64,000 nt of DNA from Acidimicrobiales bacterium (GTDB lineage: Bacteria > Actinomycetota > Acidimicrobiia > Acidimicrobiales > DATDAH01), in NCBI GenBank assembly GCA_016794585.1, contig JAEUJM010000001.1:215061-279060 (forward strand), written 5' to 3'. Of this stretch, positions 38,056 through 46,157 are shown piece after piece (position 1 is the first letter of the stretch; every line of letters starts with the position of its first letter). Both the position numbers and the translations under genes were made by a program. The notes below the pieces were generated by a model, which worked only from the letters and a program-made list of their open reading frames with translations, made no database searches and was not told where the DNA came from.

Positions 38056-38435
38056 GAGCCGTTGGCCTTCTCGAGGAAGCGGTCGGTGTCGACGATGACC
38101 CGGGTGATCTTGCCGGCGGCGACGAGGCCGCGGGCGTCGTTGACCGACACCGTGAAGGTGACCCGCCGGCCGGCCATGCTCTCGAGCGTCGCCTCGCAGG
38201 AGACGGTCTGACCCACGGGGGTGGGGGCGAGATGGTCGAGCTGCACCCGCATGCCCACCGTCGTGGTGCCCGGGGCGAGGTCGTCCTCGACCGCCTTGAC
38301 CGAGGTCTCCTCGCACAGCGCCACCACTCGCGGGGTGGCCAGGACGGGCACCGTGCCCGATCCGATGGCGAGAGCCGTGTCGGCGTCGGTGACGGTCAGC
38401 TCCACCTCGGCGGACAGTCCCGGATGCAGAGGCAC
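38052..38435 (-). CDS. Hotdog-fold thioesterase, FlK-like
   Basis: 127 residues from GTG 38435. IGSGTVPVLATPRVVALCEETSVKAV matches (in parts) the fluoroacetyl-CoA-thioesterase-like subfamily, whose Thr, Glu and His act in hydrolysis. QLDHLAPTPVGQTVSCEATL follows. Most members hydrolyse unidentified small acyl-CoAs; fluoroacetate relevance is not implied. TATCGT 6 nt upstream suggests a leaderless transcript. Confidence 0.85.
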   Translation of the reverse strand: MPLHPGLSAEVELTVTDADTALAIGSGTVPVLATPRVVALCEETSVKAVEDDLAPGTTTVGMRVQLDHLAPTPVGQTVSCEATLESMAGRRVTFTVSVNDARGLVAAGKITRVIVDTDRFLEKANGS

Positions 38436-38440
38436 GCCGG

Positions 38441-38447
38441 TACGATA
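38441..38447. promoter_or_regulatory. Shared bidirectional -10 element TACGATA/TATCGTA
   Basis: The same 7 bp reads TACGAT toward tldD and TATCGT toward the thioesterase gene, with 6 nt between TATCGT and GTG 38435. The two transcripts would start back to back, so polymerases must compete for the site. Confidence 0.5.
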
Positions 38448-38483
38448 AGCAGCCCTTTACCGCCAGGGCCAGTGGAGGCACAC

Positions 38484-39875
38484 GTGCTCGACGAAGCAGT
38501 GATCCAACGGACGCTCGGAGCCGCGCTCCGCACGGGCGGCGAATGGGCGGAGATCTTCGTGGAGGACAAGCGCTCGTCGTCGGCGGTGCTCGACGACGGC
38601 AAGGTGGAAGAGCTCACGAGCGGGCGTGACCGCGGCGCCGGCATCCGCGTGGTCGTGGGTGAGACCACCGGGTTCGCCCACACCGCCGATCTCAGCGAGG
38701 ACGGCCTGCGCACGGCTGCCGAGGCCGCCGCGGCGGCGGCCCGGGGCGGCTCGGGCGGCACCGAGGTCGTCGACCTCACCCGCCACACCGCCCCCCGCCC
38801 CAACGACGTGTCCGTGGCGCCCGAGGACGTCGCCAAGGCCACCAAGGTCGAGCTGCTCACCCGCGCCGACCAGGTCGCCCGCTCGCAGGGCTCGGCCATC
38901 ACCCAGGTCATGGCCCGCTACGGCGACAGCCGCCGCAAGATCCTCATCGCCAACAGCGACGGACTGCTCACGGGCGACGACCAGGTGAAGACCCTCTTCT
39001 CGGTCTCCTGCGTGGCCTTCGGCGACACCGGCATGCAGACCGGCCGGGAGAGTATCGGCCACACGATCGGCTTCGAGCTCTTCGACCAGTACGACGTCGA
39101 GGACCTCGCCCGCCGCGCCGCCGAGCGGGCCCTCACCAAGCTGAACGCCAAGCCTGCCCCCAGCGGCACCCTGCCCGTCGTCATCGGCAAGGGCGGCGGC
39201 GGCGTGCTCTTCCACGAGGCCTGCGGCCACGGTCTCGAGGCCGACCTCGTGGGCAAGAGCGCCAGCGCCTTCAAGGGCAAGGTCGGCGAGCAGGTGGCCA
39301 GCCCGCTCATCACCCTGGTGGACGACGGCACCATCGCCGGCGAGTGGGGGTGCTTCGCGGTCGATGACGAGGGTCGCCCCGCCCAGCGCAACACGCTGAT
39401 CGAGGACGGCGTGCTCACCGACTACATGTGGGACTTCCTCCGGGCCCGTAAGGAGGGGCGCCTCAGCTCGGGCAACGGCCGGCGCCAGAGCTACCAGCAC
39501 CTGCCCATGGTGCGGATGACCAACACCGTCATCACCAACGGCGACACCGAGCCCGACGACATCATCGCCGGCACCGACAAGGGCGTGTACGTGGCCCAGC
39601 TCGGCGGCGGCCAGGTCAACACCGCCACCGGCGACTTCGTGTTCGGGATGACCGAGGCCTACCTGATCGAGGACGGCAAGGTCACCGACCCCATCCGCGA
39701 GGGCAACCTCATCGGCAACGGCCCCGAGGTGCTCACCCGCATCGACGCCCTCGGCAACGACTTCGCCATGGGCTCGCCGGGCATGTGCGGCAAGGACGGC
39801 CAGGGTGTGCCCGTCGGCGACGGCGTGCCCACCCTGCGGGTCACCGCCCTCACCGTCGGCGGCACCGCGGCATGA
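38484..39875 (+). CDS. tldD: TldD metalloprotease subunit
   Basis: 463 residues from GTG 38484, with GGAGG upstream. The metal site HEACGHGLEAD (HExxxH) is intact. IRVVVGETTGFAHTADLSED and GTLPVVIGKGGGGVLFHEA are conserved. TldD and TldE form a heterodimeric protease that trims unfolded leader peptides, for example in microcin and RiPP maturation and CcdA degradation. Two tldE-like genes follow, so the catalytic subunit may serve two partners. Confidence 0.95.
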   Translation: MLDEAVIQRTLGAALRTGGEWAEIFVEDKRSSSAVLDDGKVEELTSGRDRGAGIRVVVGETTGFAHTADLSEDGLRTAAEAAAAAARGGSGGTEVVDLTRHTAPRPNDVSVAPEDVAKATKVELLTRADQVARSQGSAITQVMARYGDSRRKILIANSDGLLTGDDQVKTLFSVSCVAFGDTGMQTGRESIGHTIGFELFDQYDVEDLARRAAERALTKLNAKPAPSGTLPVVIGKGGGGVLFHEACGHGLEADLVGKSASAFKGKVGEQVASPLITLVDDGTIAGEWGCFAVDDEGRPAQRNTLIEDGVLTDYMWDFLRARKEGRLSSGNGRRQSYQHLPMVRMTNTVITNGDTEPDDIIAGTDKGVYVAQLGGGQVNTATGDFVFGMTEAYLIEDGKVTDPIREGNLIGNGPEVLTRIDALGNDFAMGSPGMCGKDGQGVPVGDGVPTLRVTALTVGGTAA

Positions 39876-39960
39876 GGCCGACGGAGGGGGCCGGGGCCCG
39901 AGCGGCCCGCCGCCCGAGTGGCCGAACGGGAAGTGGGCGCAGTCGCCAGGAGCGGGACAC

Positions 39961-41319
39961 ATGACGGCCGGGGGCGGCTCCGAGCTGCTGGAGGTCGGCG
40001 ACCGGGTCGTCGCCCTCGCCCAGGGGGGCGAGCAGGTCGAGGCGGTGGTCCTGCGCTCGAGCGACACCGAGGTCCGGGTCTACGAGGGCGAGATCGAGTC
40101 CTTCTCGTCGGCCCAGTCCCAAGGCGTCGGCGTGCGGGTCATCGTCGACGGCCGCCAGGGCTTCGCCTACGCCGGAACCCTGGACGACGACGTGCTGGCG
40201 GAGACGGTGGCCGAGGCGCGGGACAACGCCGCCTTCGGCGAGCCCGACGAGTTCAACGGCCTGGCCGAGCCCGACGGGGTGGCCGTGGCCGAACTGAACC
40301 TCTACCGCGAGGGCCTGCTCTCGGTCCCGACCGACGACAAGATCTCGTTGGCCCAGCAGCTCGAGGCCGTGGTCAAGGCCGCCGACGCCCGCATCACCGG
40401 CGTCGAGTCGGCCGAGTACGTCGACTCCGTCGGCGACATGGCGGTGGTCACCAGCACCGGCATCCGCACCAGCGGGCGCGAGACGGCCTGCTACGTCGCG
40501 GCCTACGTCCTCGCCGAAGAGGACGGCGACACCCAGACGGGCTTCGGCTTCTCGGTGGGTCGCGAGCCGTCCGACCTCGACGTGGCCAAGGCCGCGGCCG
40601 ACGCCGCCGACCGGGCCACCCGCCTGCTCGGCGCCACCAAGCCCGCCAGCGGTCGGGTCACGGTCGTCTTCGACCCGTACGTCACCGCGCAGTTCCTCGC
40701 CATCCTCGGCTCCACCCTCAGCGGCGAGGCCGTGCTGAAGGGCCGGTCGCTCTTCGCCGACCGCATCGGCGAGACCGTCGGCGCCTCCCAGCTCACCCTG
40801 GTGGACGACCCCACCGATCCCCGGGCCTTCACCGCGGGCGAGACCGACGGCGAGGGCCTCGCCACCCGCCGCAACGTCCTCATCGAGGACGGCACGCTGC
40901 GCCAGTTCGTGCACAACACCTACACGGGCCGGCGCTCGGGGACGGCGTCCACGGGCTCGGCCATCCGGGGCGGCTTCAAGAGCACGCCCGGTGCCGGCTG
41001 CCAGGCCGTCTCCCTGCTCCCCGGTGACCTCAGCCAGGAGGCGCTCATCGCCCAGGTGGGCGACGGCATCCTCGTGCAGTCGGTCTCCGGCCTGCACTCG
41101 GGCGTCAACCCGGTGAGCGGTGACTTCTCCACCGGCGCCGAGGGCCTGCGCATCGCCGGCGGTGCGGTGGGCGAGCCCCTGCGCGAGTTCACCATCGCCT
41201 CCACCATCCAGAAGATGCTGGGCGACGTGGTCGCCGTCGGCGCCGACCTCGAGTGGCTGCCCATGAGCGCCGCCGGCGTCAGCCTCGTCATCGGCGACGT
41301 CACCATCTCCGGAGCGTGA
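39961..41319 (+). CDS. pmbA: TldE/PmbA-like protein, paralogue 1
   Basis: 452 residues from ATG 39961. VVLRSSDTEVRVYEGEIESFS, VVFDPYVTAQFLAILG and the conserved HNTYTGRRSGTASTGSAI define the PmbA/TldE fold. It lacks the HExxxH metal site, as expected of the non-catalytic partner of TldD. Its stop overlaps the start of the second paralogue (GTGA). Both copies share the same motif order throughout. Confidence 0.93.
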   Translation: MTAGGGSELLEVGDRVVALAQGGEQVEAVVLRSSDTEVRVYEGEIESFSSAQSQGVGVRVIVDGRQGFAYAGTLDDDVLAETVAEARDNAAFGEPDEFNGLAEPDGVAVAELNLYREGLLSVPTDDKISLAQQLEAVVKAADARITGVESAEYVDSVGDMAVVTSTGIRTSGRETACYVAAYVLAEEDGDTQTGFGFSVGREPSDLDVAKAAADAADRATRLLGATKPASGRVTVVFDPYVTAQFLAILGSTLSGEAVLKGRSLFADRIGETVGASQLTLVDDPTDPRAFTAGETDGEGLATRRNVLIEDGTLRQFVHNTYTGRRSGTASTGSAIRGGFKSTPGAGCQAVSLLPGDLSQEALIAQVGDGILVQSVSGLHSGVNPVSGDFSTGAEGLRIAGGAVGEPLREFTIASTIQKMLGDVVAVGADLEWLPMSAAGVSLVIGDVTISGA

Positions 41320-42668
41320 GGGACGAGACTGACGAACTGCTCGCGCTGGCGCGGTCGGTGGTCGACCAGGCCCAGGCCGGCGAGCAGCTCGAGTGCATCG
41401 TGGCCCGCCGCCGAGGCACCTCGGTGAAGGCCTACGGCGGCGAGGTCGAGTCGTTCACCTCCGCCGAGTCGTTCGGGCTCGGCATCCGCATCATCCGCGA
41501 CCAGCGCCAGGGCTTCGCCCATGCCGGCTCACTCGCCCCCGACGTCGTGGCCGACACACTGACCGAGGCCCGGGACAACGTGGCCTTCGGCGAGCCCGAC
41601 GAGTGGAACGGCCTGGCCGAGCCCGACGGCGTCGAGGCCGTCGAGCAGGATCTGTGGCACCCGGCGCTGTTCGACCTCGCCCCCGAGGCGAAGGTCGACC
41701 TGGCCCTCGAGCTCGAGCGCCGGGTCACGGGCCTCGACCCCCGGGTGCGCTCCGTGCGCAGCGCGGGCTACGCCGACGGGTCGGGGGCGGCGGCGGTGGC
41801 TTCCACCACCGGCGTCGCCGTGGCCGGACGCAGCACCAGCTGCAGCGTCTCCGCGTCGGCCCTGGCGACCGACGGCGACGAGACCCAGATCGGCGGCGGC
41901 GTGGACGTCGGCCGTGAGCCGGGCGAGCTCGACCTCGCCCAGGTGGCCGCCGACGCCGTCGACCGCGCCACCCGGATGCTGGGGGCCTCGCCCACCGAGT
42001 CCCAGCGCCTCACCGTGGTGTTCGACCCCCGCACCGCCGCCACCCTGCTCGCCATCGCCGGCGGCACGCTGACCGGCGAGCGGGTCCTGAAGGGCCGCTC
42101 GCCCTTCGCCGACCGGATGGGCGAGGCCATCGCCGCACCGGTGCTCACCCTGGTCGACGACCCGACCGACGCCCGGTCGATGGCCGCCGACCCCCACGAC
42201 GGCGAGGGCCTGGCCTGTCGGCGCAACGTCCTCATCGCCGCCGGTGTCCTCGACCACTTCCTGCACAACAGCTACACCGGCCGACGAGCGGGGGCGGCCT
42301 CGACCGGCTCGGGCGTGCGGGGCGCCCGCAGTACCCCGGGCGTCGGGTGCCAGGCGCTGTCGGTGCTCCCCGGCGACCGCAGCCCCGACGAGCTGATCGC
42401 CGGCATCGACCGCGGCGTCCTGGTGCAGTCTCTCAGCGGCGTGCACTCCGGGGTGAACGCCGTGAGCGGGGACTTCTCGGTGGGCGTCGAGGGCCTGCTC
42501 ATCCGCGACGGCGCGCTGGCCGAGCCGGTGCGCGAGGTGACCCTGGGCTCCACGCTCCAGCGCCTGCTGCTCGGCGTGACCGCTGTGGGCAACGACCTCG
42601 AGTGGCTCCCCGGTGGCACCGGCAGCGCCACCCTGGTCGTCGACGACGTGTCCCTCGGCGGCCGCTGA
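41316..42668 (+). CDS. TldE/PmbA-like protein, paralogue 2
   Basis: 450 residues from GTG 41316. It matches paralogue 1 along its whole length (FGEPDEWNGLAEPDGVEAV against FGEPDEFNGLAEPDGVAVA; HNSYTGRRAGAASTGSGV against HNTYTGRRSGTASTGSAI). Many substitutions separate them, so the duplication is old. No metal site. It may give TldD a second substrate specificity. Coupled to paralogue 1 by a 4-nt overlap. Confidence 0.92.
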   Translation: MRDETDELLALARSVVDQAQAGEQLECIVARRRGTSVKAYGGEVESFTSAESFGLGIRIIRDQRQGFAHAGSLAPDVVADTLTEARDNVAFGEPDEWNGLAEPDGVEAVEQDLWHPALFDLAPEAKVDLALELERRVTGLDPRVRSVRSAGYADGSGAAAVASTTGVAVAGRSTSCSVSASALATDGDETQIGGGVDVGREPGELDLAQVAADAVDRATRMLGASPTESQRLTVVFDPRTAATLLAIAGGTLTGERVLKGRSPFADRMGEAIAAPVLTLVDDPTDARSMAADPHDGEGLACRRNVLIAAGVLDHFLHNSYTGRRAGAASTGSGVRGARSTPGVGCQALSVLPGDRSPDELIAGIDRGVLVQSLSGVHSGVNAVSGDFSVGVEGLLIRDGALAEPVREVTLGSTLQRLLLGVTAVGNDLEWLPGGTGSATLVVDDVSLGGR

Positions 42669-42689
42669 ACCCGTCGATCGCCGGCACCC

Positions 42690-43307
42690 TCAGCCGGGTG
42701 CGGCCAAGGCCAGCGTCACCGTGGCCTGGGTGAGGGCGGTGGCGACCGCCGGGGCGTCGCTCACGCGCACCGCCACCGTCGTCGTGGCGTCGCCGGCATC
42801 GACCACGGTGGCGGCGTCGGCCACCACCTCGCTGGTGCCGTCGGGGGCGGTGGCGAGCACGTCGACGACGTCGCCGGTGCGCACCCGTAGTGCCGCCGGC
42901 CCCGCGGGCACGGCCATGGCCCGTGTGCCGTCGGGCAGGAGGGCGGCCACCCCGTGCACCCCGTCAGGGGCAAGCCGCTCGGCCAGGAGCACCTCACCGG
43001 GGTAGAGCGGGCCCAGGGCGGTCCGCCCGTCCGGCACCGACGAGAGTGCCCCCTCGGGAACGAAGGCCCGTGGCACCTGTTCGACGCGCACGTCGCCGGT
43101 GTCGACCGACTCGCCGGTGTCGACCGGGCCGTCGACCACGACCACGGGTCGAAGGCCGCCGTAGCGGGCCGCGGCGGCCTCAGCCCGCGCGGTCAGTCCG
43201 CCGACGAGCAGGGCCGCGGCGGCGGCCGCCAGCACGGTGGTGCACCAGTAGACGAGCGGGCGTCGGCGCAGGGCCAGGCGCGACAGGAGCAGGGACTGGT
43301 GGCGCAC
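42690..43307 (-). CDS. SAF-domain membrane protein (CpaB/RcpC-like)
   Basis: 205 residues from GTG 43307 (GAGGAGG upstream). One N-terminal membrane helix (VYWCTTVLAAAAAALLVGGL) and an extracytoplasmic SAF domain: VVVDGPVDTGESVDTGDVRV, ALGPLYPGEVLLAERL, VPAGPAALRVRTGDVVDVLA. Such proteins (CpaB, RcpC) help assemble Flp/Tad pili or flagellar P-rings. No pilus genes lie in the window, so the role is open. Confidence 0.8.
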   Translation of the reverse strand: MRHQSLLLSRLALRRRPLVYWCTTVLAAAAAALLVGGLTARAEAAAARYGGLRPVVVVDGPVDTGESVDTGDVRVEQVPRAFVPEGALSSVPDGRTALGPLYPGEVLLAERLAPDGVHGVAALLPDGTRAMAVPAGPAALRVRTGDVVDVLATAPDGTSEVVADAATVVDAGDATTTVAVRVSDAPAVATALTQATVTLALAAPG

Positions 43308-43407
43308 GGGCGCCTCCTCACGTCGGGGTCCGGAGGACCGCGGTCGGTGAGGGGAAGTGCGCAGAGATTACGGGGCCACGAGCCCGGAGACCAGGGGTCG
43401 CGGTGGG

Positions 43408-43413
43408 TACCAT
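43408..43413 (+). promoter_or_regulatory. -10 hexamer TACCAT, leaderless start of a 9-codon ORF
   Basis: TACCAT is exactly 6 nt before GTG 43420. The transcript would begin with the leader ORF, not with the DUF2510 start. Confidence 0.45.
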
Positions 43414-43419
43414 CCCGCC

Positions 43420-43449
43420 GTGCGAGCCACGACCCCGATGCACCGATGA
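43420..43449 (+). CDS. Candidate leader peptide, 9 residues (MRATTPMHR)
   Basis: GTG 43420 follows TACCAT-N6, so ribosomes would load at the transcript end. The ORF stops at TGA 43447-43449, which overlaps the ATG of the DUF2510 gene (43446). Translation of the main gene would depend on termination of this peptide. No ribosome-binding site of its own is visible for the DUF2510 gene. Confidence 0.45.
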   Translation: MRATTPMHR

Positions 43450-44237
43450 CCGCCGCAGGGTGGCACCCGGACCCCGGCGGCCGCCACCAGTTCCGCTGGT
43501 GGGACGGCGCCTCGTGGACCGATCAAGTGGCCGACGGCAACACGGTCGGCACCGACCCCTTGCCTCCTGCGCCCGGCGCCCCCGTCGTGGCGGCAGCCGC
43601 GGCCGCCGCCAAGGCCCCGACGCCGCGGTCCACACAGGCCGACGCCATCCTCGACCGCACCCACCTGCGGTTCTTCTCCGGCGGCGGGGGCAGCACCCCT
43701 CCGGACTGGTGGGCGGTCCGGGACGCCGCAGGGGAGAAGGTGGCCCGGGTCTGGCGACGCGCCAACCGGGCCACGATGTGGGGCCTGGACGACGGAGCCG
43801 TCATGGGGGCGGTCACCCGTCTCGGTCGCCGGCAACCCGGCAAGCGCAGCGGCGACGTGGCCTTCGGCCGCAACGTGATGGGGATCGATCTGACCGACCA
43901 CCTCGGCAAGGTCTGGGCCACTCGGGCGACCTTCACGGCCGCGCTCGACCTCACGTGGACCTTCGCGGTCGAGGGGGAGAAGCTGCTGAAGGTGAAGGTG
44001 GACGTGGCCAACTTCAGCGGATCGTTCCAGTCCGCCGTGCTGATCGACCGCGCCACCAAGCAGGAGATCGGGAGGATCACCGAGGAGCACGCCGAGGGCC
44101 GTTGGGGTCAGGACGACTACCGGTCGTGGTTGTGCGTCGACCGTGCGCCCGGCCTCGTCGACCCGATGCGCAGCCTCGTCCTGTCGGTGCCCCTGGCCTT
44201 GCAGACCTACCTGTTCCGGCTGGGCGACAACCGGTAG
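43446..44237 (+). CDS. DUF2510-domain protein with phospholipid-scramblase-like body
   Basis: 263 residues from ATG 43446. The N-terminal GWHPDPGGRHQFRWWDGASW is the DUF2510 motif common at the ends of actinobacterial membrane-associated proteins. An Ala/Pro linker follows, then a domain of about 190 residues (LRFFSGGGGSTPPDWWAVRD, VDVANFSGSFQSAVLIDRAT) resembling scramblase/LURP-one-like tubby folds, but the match is weak. No signal peptide is present. A leaderless mini-ORF precedes it and overlaps its start. Confidence 0.75.
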   Translation: MTAAGWHPDPGGRHQFRWWDGASWTDQVADGNTVGTDPLPPAPGAPVVAAAAAAAKAPTPRSTQADAILDRTHLRFFSGGGGSTPPDWWAVRDAAGEKVARVWRRANRATMWGLDDGAVMGAVTRLGRRQPGKRSGDVAFGRNVMGIDLTDHLGKVWATRATFTAALDLTWTFAVEGEKLLKVKVDVANFSGSFQSAVLIDRATKQEIGRITEEHAEGRWGQDDYRSWLCVDRAPGLVDPMRSLVLSVPLALQTYLFRLGDNR

Positions 44238-44241
44238 GGGA

Positions 44242-45078
44242 TCAGGGCTCGATGGCCGGGGGCCCTTCGGGCTCGATGCCGTTGGGGCCGGCGGCGCAGT
44301 CGCAGCCGATGGTGGTGGGGACCCGACCGATGGCCTCGAAGAGCAGGCCCCGCACCTTGTCGAGGTTGTCGTCGAAGAACTTGAAGATCTCCTCCTGGGT
44401 GACGGGCTCGATGCCCTCCACCCCCTCCAGGCCGGTGTCGTAGTCGGTGATGAGGGCCACGGAGGCGTAGCAGAGGCCGAGCTCGCGGGCGAGGGCGGCC
44501 TCGGGGTACTGGGTCATGTTGATGACCTCCCACCCGGCCGAGCGGAACCACCGCGACTCGGACTTGGTGGAGAAGCGGGGACCCTGGATCACCACGACGG
44601 TGCCGCCCTCGTGCATCGTGATGCCCTGGTCCCGTCCGGCCTGGAGGGCGACGGCGGCCAGCTCCGGGCAGTAGGGGTCGGCCATCGACACGTGGTTGGC
44701 CGTCGGGCCCTCGAAGAAGGTGTCGGCGCGGCCGCTCGTGCGGTCGACGAACTGGTCGGGCACGACGAACTCGCCCGGGTGGATGTGGGGCTGCAACGAC
44801 CCCGAGGCGCACGGGGCCAGGATGCGGGTGACGCCGAGCGCCCGCATCGCCCACAGGTTGGCCCGGTAGTTGATGCGATGGGGGGGGAACTGGTGGTTCG
44901 TCCCGTGGCGGGCGAGGAACGCGATGCGCCGCTCCCCGATGGTGCCGAGGTGGAACGGCGCCGACGGGCGCCCGTAGGGCGTGTCGACCTCGACCTCGGT
45001 GATGTCGTCGAGGAAGGAGTAGAACCCCGACCCCCCGAACACGCCGATCTCCGCCTGTGCTGCCGCTGTGTCGCTCAC
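44242..45078 (-). CDS. mtnP: S-methyl-5'-thioadenosine phosphorylase
   Basis: 278 residues from GTG 45078. IGVFGGSGFYSFLDD binds phosphate. FLARHGTNHQFPPHRINYRAN and ASGSLQPHIHPGEFVVPDQF are typical of the MTAP branch of purine phosphorylases, as is VVVIQGPRFSTKSES. It splits methylthioadenosine into adenine and methylthioribose-1-phosphate in methionine salvage. NMTQYPEAALARELG is the substrate-binding end. TAACCT 7 nt upstream suggests a leaderless start. Confidence 0.95.
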   Translation of the reverse strand: MSDTAAAQAEIGVFGGSGFYSFLDDITEVEVDTPYGRPSAPFHLGTIGERRIAFLARHGTNHQFPPHRINYRANLWAMRALGVTRILAPCASGSLQPHIHPGEFVVPDQFVDRTSGRADTFFEGPTANHVSMADPYCPELAAVALQAGRDQGITMHEGGTVVVIQGPRFSTKSESRWFRSAGWEVINMTQYPEAALARELGLCYASVALITDYDTGLEGVEGIEPVTQEEIFKFFDDNLDKVRGLLFEAIGRVPTTIGCDCAAGPNGIEPEGPPAIEP

Positions 45079-45085
45079 GGGCGAC

Positions 45086-45091
45086 AGGTTA
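45086..45091 (-). promoter_or_regulatory. -10 hexamer TAACCT, leaderless start of mtnP
   Basis: TAACCT lies 7 nt before GTG 45078. Confidence 0.45.
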
Positions 45092-45102
45092 GGGGACCCG
45101 GC

Positions 45103-45438
45103 TCAGTCCTTGGCCGACGAGGAGGCGGTGGGCGCCGCCTTGTCCGTCTTCGCCTCGGTCTTCTTCTCGGCCTTCGGCTCGGGCTTGGTCTCGCTCTTGG
45201 CCTCGGACTTCTCACTCGAGGAGCTGCTCGAGGACTTCGTGCCCGACTTGCCGTTGCCGCTGCGGCTGTCGGTCTTGTAGAAGCCGCTGCCCTTGAAGGC
45301 GATGCCGGGAGCGGCGAAGACCTTGCGCAGGGCCTTCTTCTTGCAGTTCGGGCACTTGGTCAGGGGATCGTCCGTGAAGGACTGGACGACCTCGAGATCC
45401 TCGCCGCACTCTCGGCAGCGGTACTGGTAGGTGGGCAT
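45103..45438 (-). CDS. FmdB-type zinc-ribbon chaperone (Rv0991c/Ruc-like)
   Basis: 111 residues from ATG 45438 (GGAGG 8 nt upstream). The N-terminal zinc ribbon has CRECG and CPNCK, and VVQSFTDDPLTKC and KGSGFYKTDSR follow. The rest is a Ser/Lys/Glu-rich disordered tail. The layout closely resembles Mycobacterium tuberculosis Rv0991c (Ruc), an HrcA-controlled, redox-regulated chaperone in which oxidation of the cysteines activates binding of unfolded protein. A CIRCE element 20 bp upstream supports this identity. Location next to the galU-moeA-sepX group is also as in mycobacteria. Confidence 0.88.
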   Translation of the reverse strand: MPTYQYRCRECGEDLEVVQSFTDDPLTKCPNCKKKALRKVFAAPGIAFKGSGFYKTDSRSGNGKSGTKSSSSSSSEKSEAKSETKPEPKAEKKTEAKTDKAAPTASSSAKD

Positions 45439-45458
45439 TCGTCGGCCTCCGCCGCGGG

Positions 45459-45485
45459 TTAGCACTCGAACCTTGCGAGTGCCAG
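45459..45485 (-). promoter_or_regulatory. CIRCE element (HrcA repressor site)
   Basis: Read on the plus strand TTAGCACTC-N9-GAGTGCCAG; the consensus is TTAGCACTC-N9-GAGTGCTAA. Nine of nine bases match in one arm and seven of nine in the other, and the spacer is exactly 9 nt. It lies 20 bp before the ATG of the FmdB-type chaperone gene. Confidence 0.88.
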
Positions 45486-45521
45486 CGTACCGGGCCGCCC
45501 GCCCGCCCCCAAAGACGGCCC

Positions 45522-45527
45522 TACGAT
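45522..45527 (+). promoter_or_regulatory. -10 hexamer TACGAT, leaderless start of plsY
   Basis: TACGAT is exactly 6 nt before GTG 45534, 36 bp beyond the CIRCE element. Confidence 0.55.
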
Positions 45528-45533
45528 GCCCGG

Positions 45534-46157
45534 GTGGACGCGTCCGCCCTGCTGGTCGTGCCCTCGTATCTGGTGGGCACGTTCCCCACCGGCCTGCTGG
45601 TCGGGCGCCGGGCGGGCCACGACCCGACCGCCGAGGGCTCGGGCAACCCCGGCGCCACCAACGTGGCGCGGGTGGCGGGCCGCAACGCCGGCGTGGTGGT
45701 GCTGCTCGTGGACCTCTTGAAAGGCGCGCTCCCGGCGGCCGTGGGCCTCGCGGTCGGCGGGACCCTCCTCGGCCTGGCCTGCGGCGCCGCCGCCGTGCTC
45801 GGCCACGTCGCCCCGGTGACCCGGCACTTCCGGGGCGGCAAGGGCGTGGCCACCGCCAGCGGGATGGTCATCGTGGTGTACCCGTTGCTGAGCCTCGCGG
45901 TCGGCGCGGTGTTCGTGACGACCGCACTAGTGGCGCGGCGGGTGTCGGTCGCGTCGATCGCCATGGCCCTCGCCCTCCCCGTCGTGCTGGCCCTCGGAGG
46001 GCGTCCACCCGCCGAGGTCGCGGTGGCCGCTGGTGTTTCGCTCTGCGTGATCGCCCGCCACCATGAGAACATCACCAGGCTCCGGCACGGCCAGGAGCCC
46101 GCGTTCCGCCTGTCCCGCGCCCCGAGCCACCCGAGCCCCCCGAGAGACGAGCCATGA
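45534..46157 (+). CDS. plsY: Acyl-phosphate:glycerol-3-phosphate acyltransferase
   Basis: 207 residues, five membrane helices. SGNPGATNVARVAGR is the phosphate-binding motif of PlsY, and GHVAPVTRHFRGGKGVATASG is the second active-site loop. ARHHENITRLRHGQE near the end is the third. It acylates glycerol-3-phosphate, the first step of membrane-lipid synthesis. Its stop overlaps the galU ATG (ATGA), so it is coupled to UDP-glucose synthesis. Confidence 0.95.
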   Translation: MDASALLVVPSYLVGTFPTGLLVGRRAGHDPTAEGSGNPGATNVARVAGRNAGVVVLLVDLLKGALPAAVGLAVGGTLLGLACGAAAVLGHVAPVTRHFRGGKGVATASGMVIVVYPLLSLAVGAVFVTTALVARRVSVASIAMALALPVVLALGGRPPAEVAVAAGVSLCVIARHHENITRLRHGQEPAFRLSRAPSHPSPPRDEP

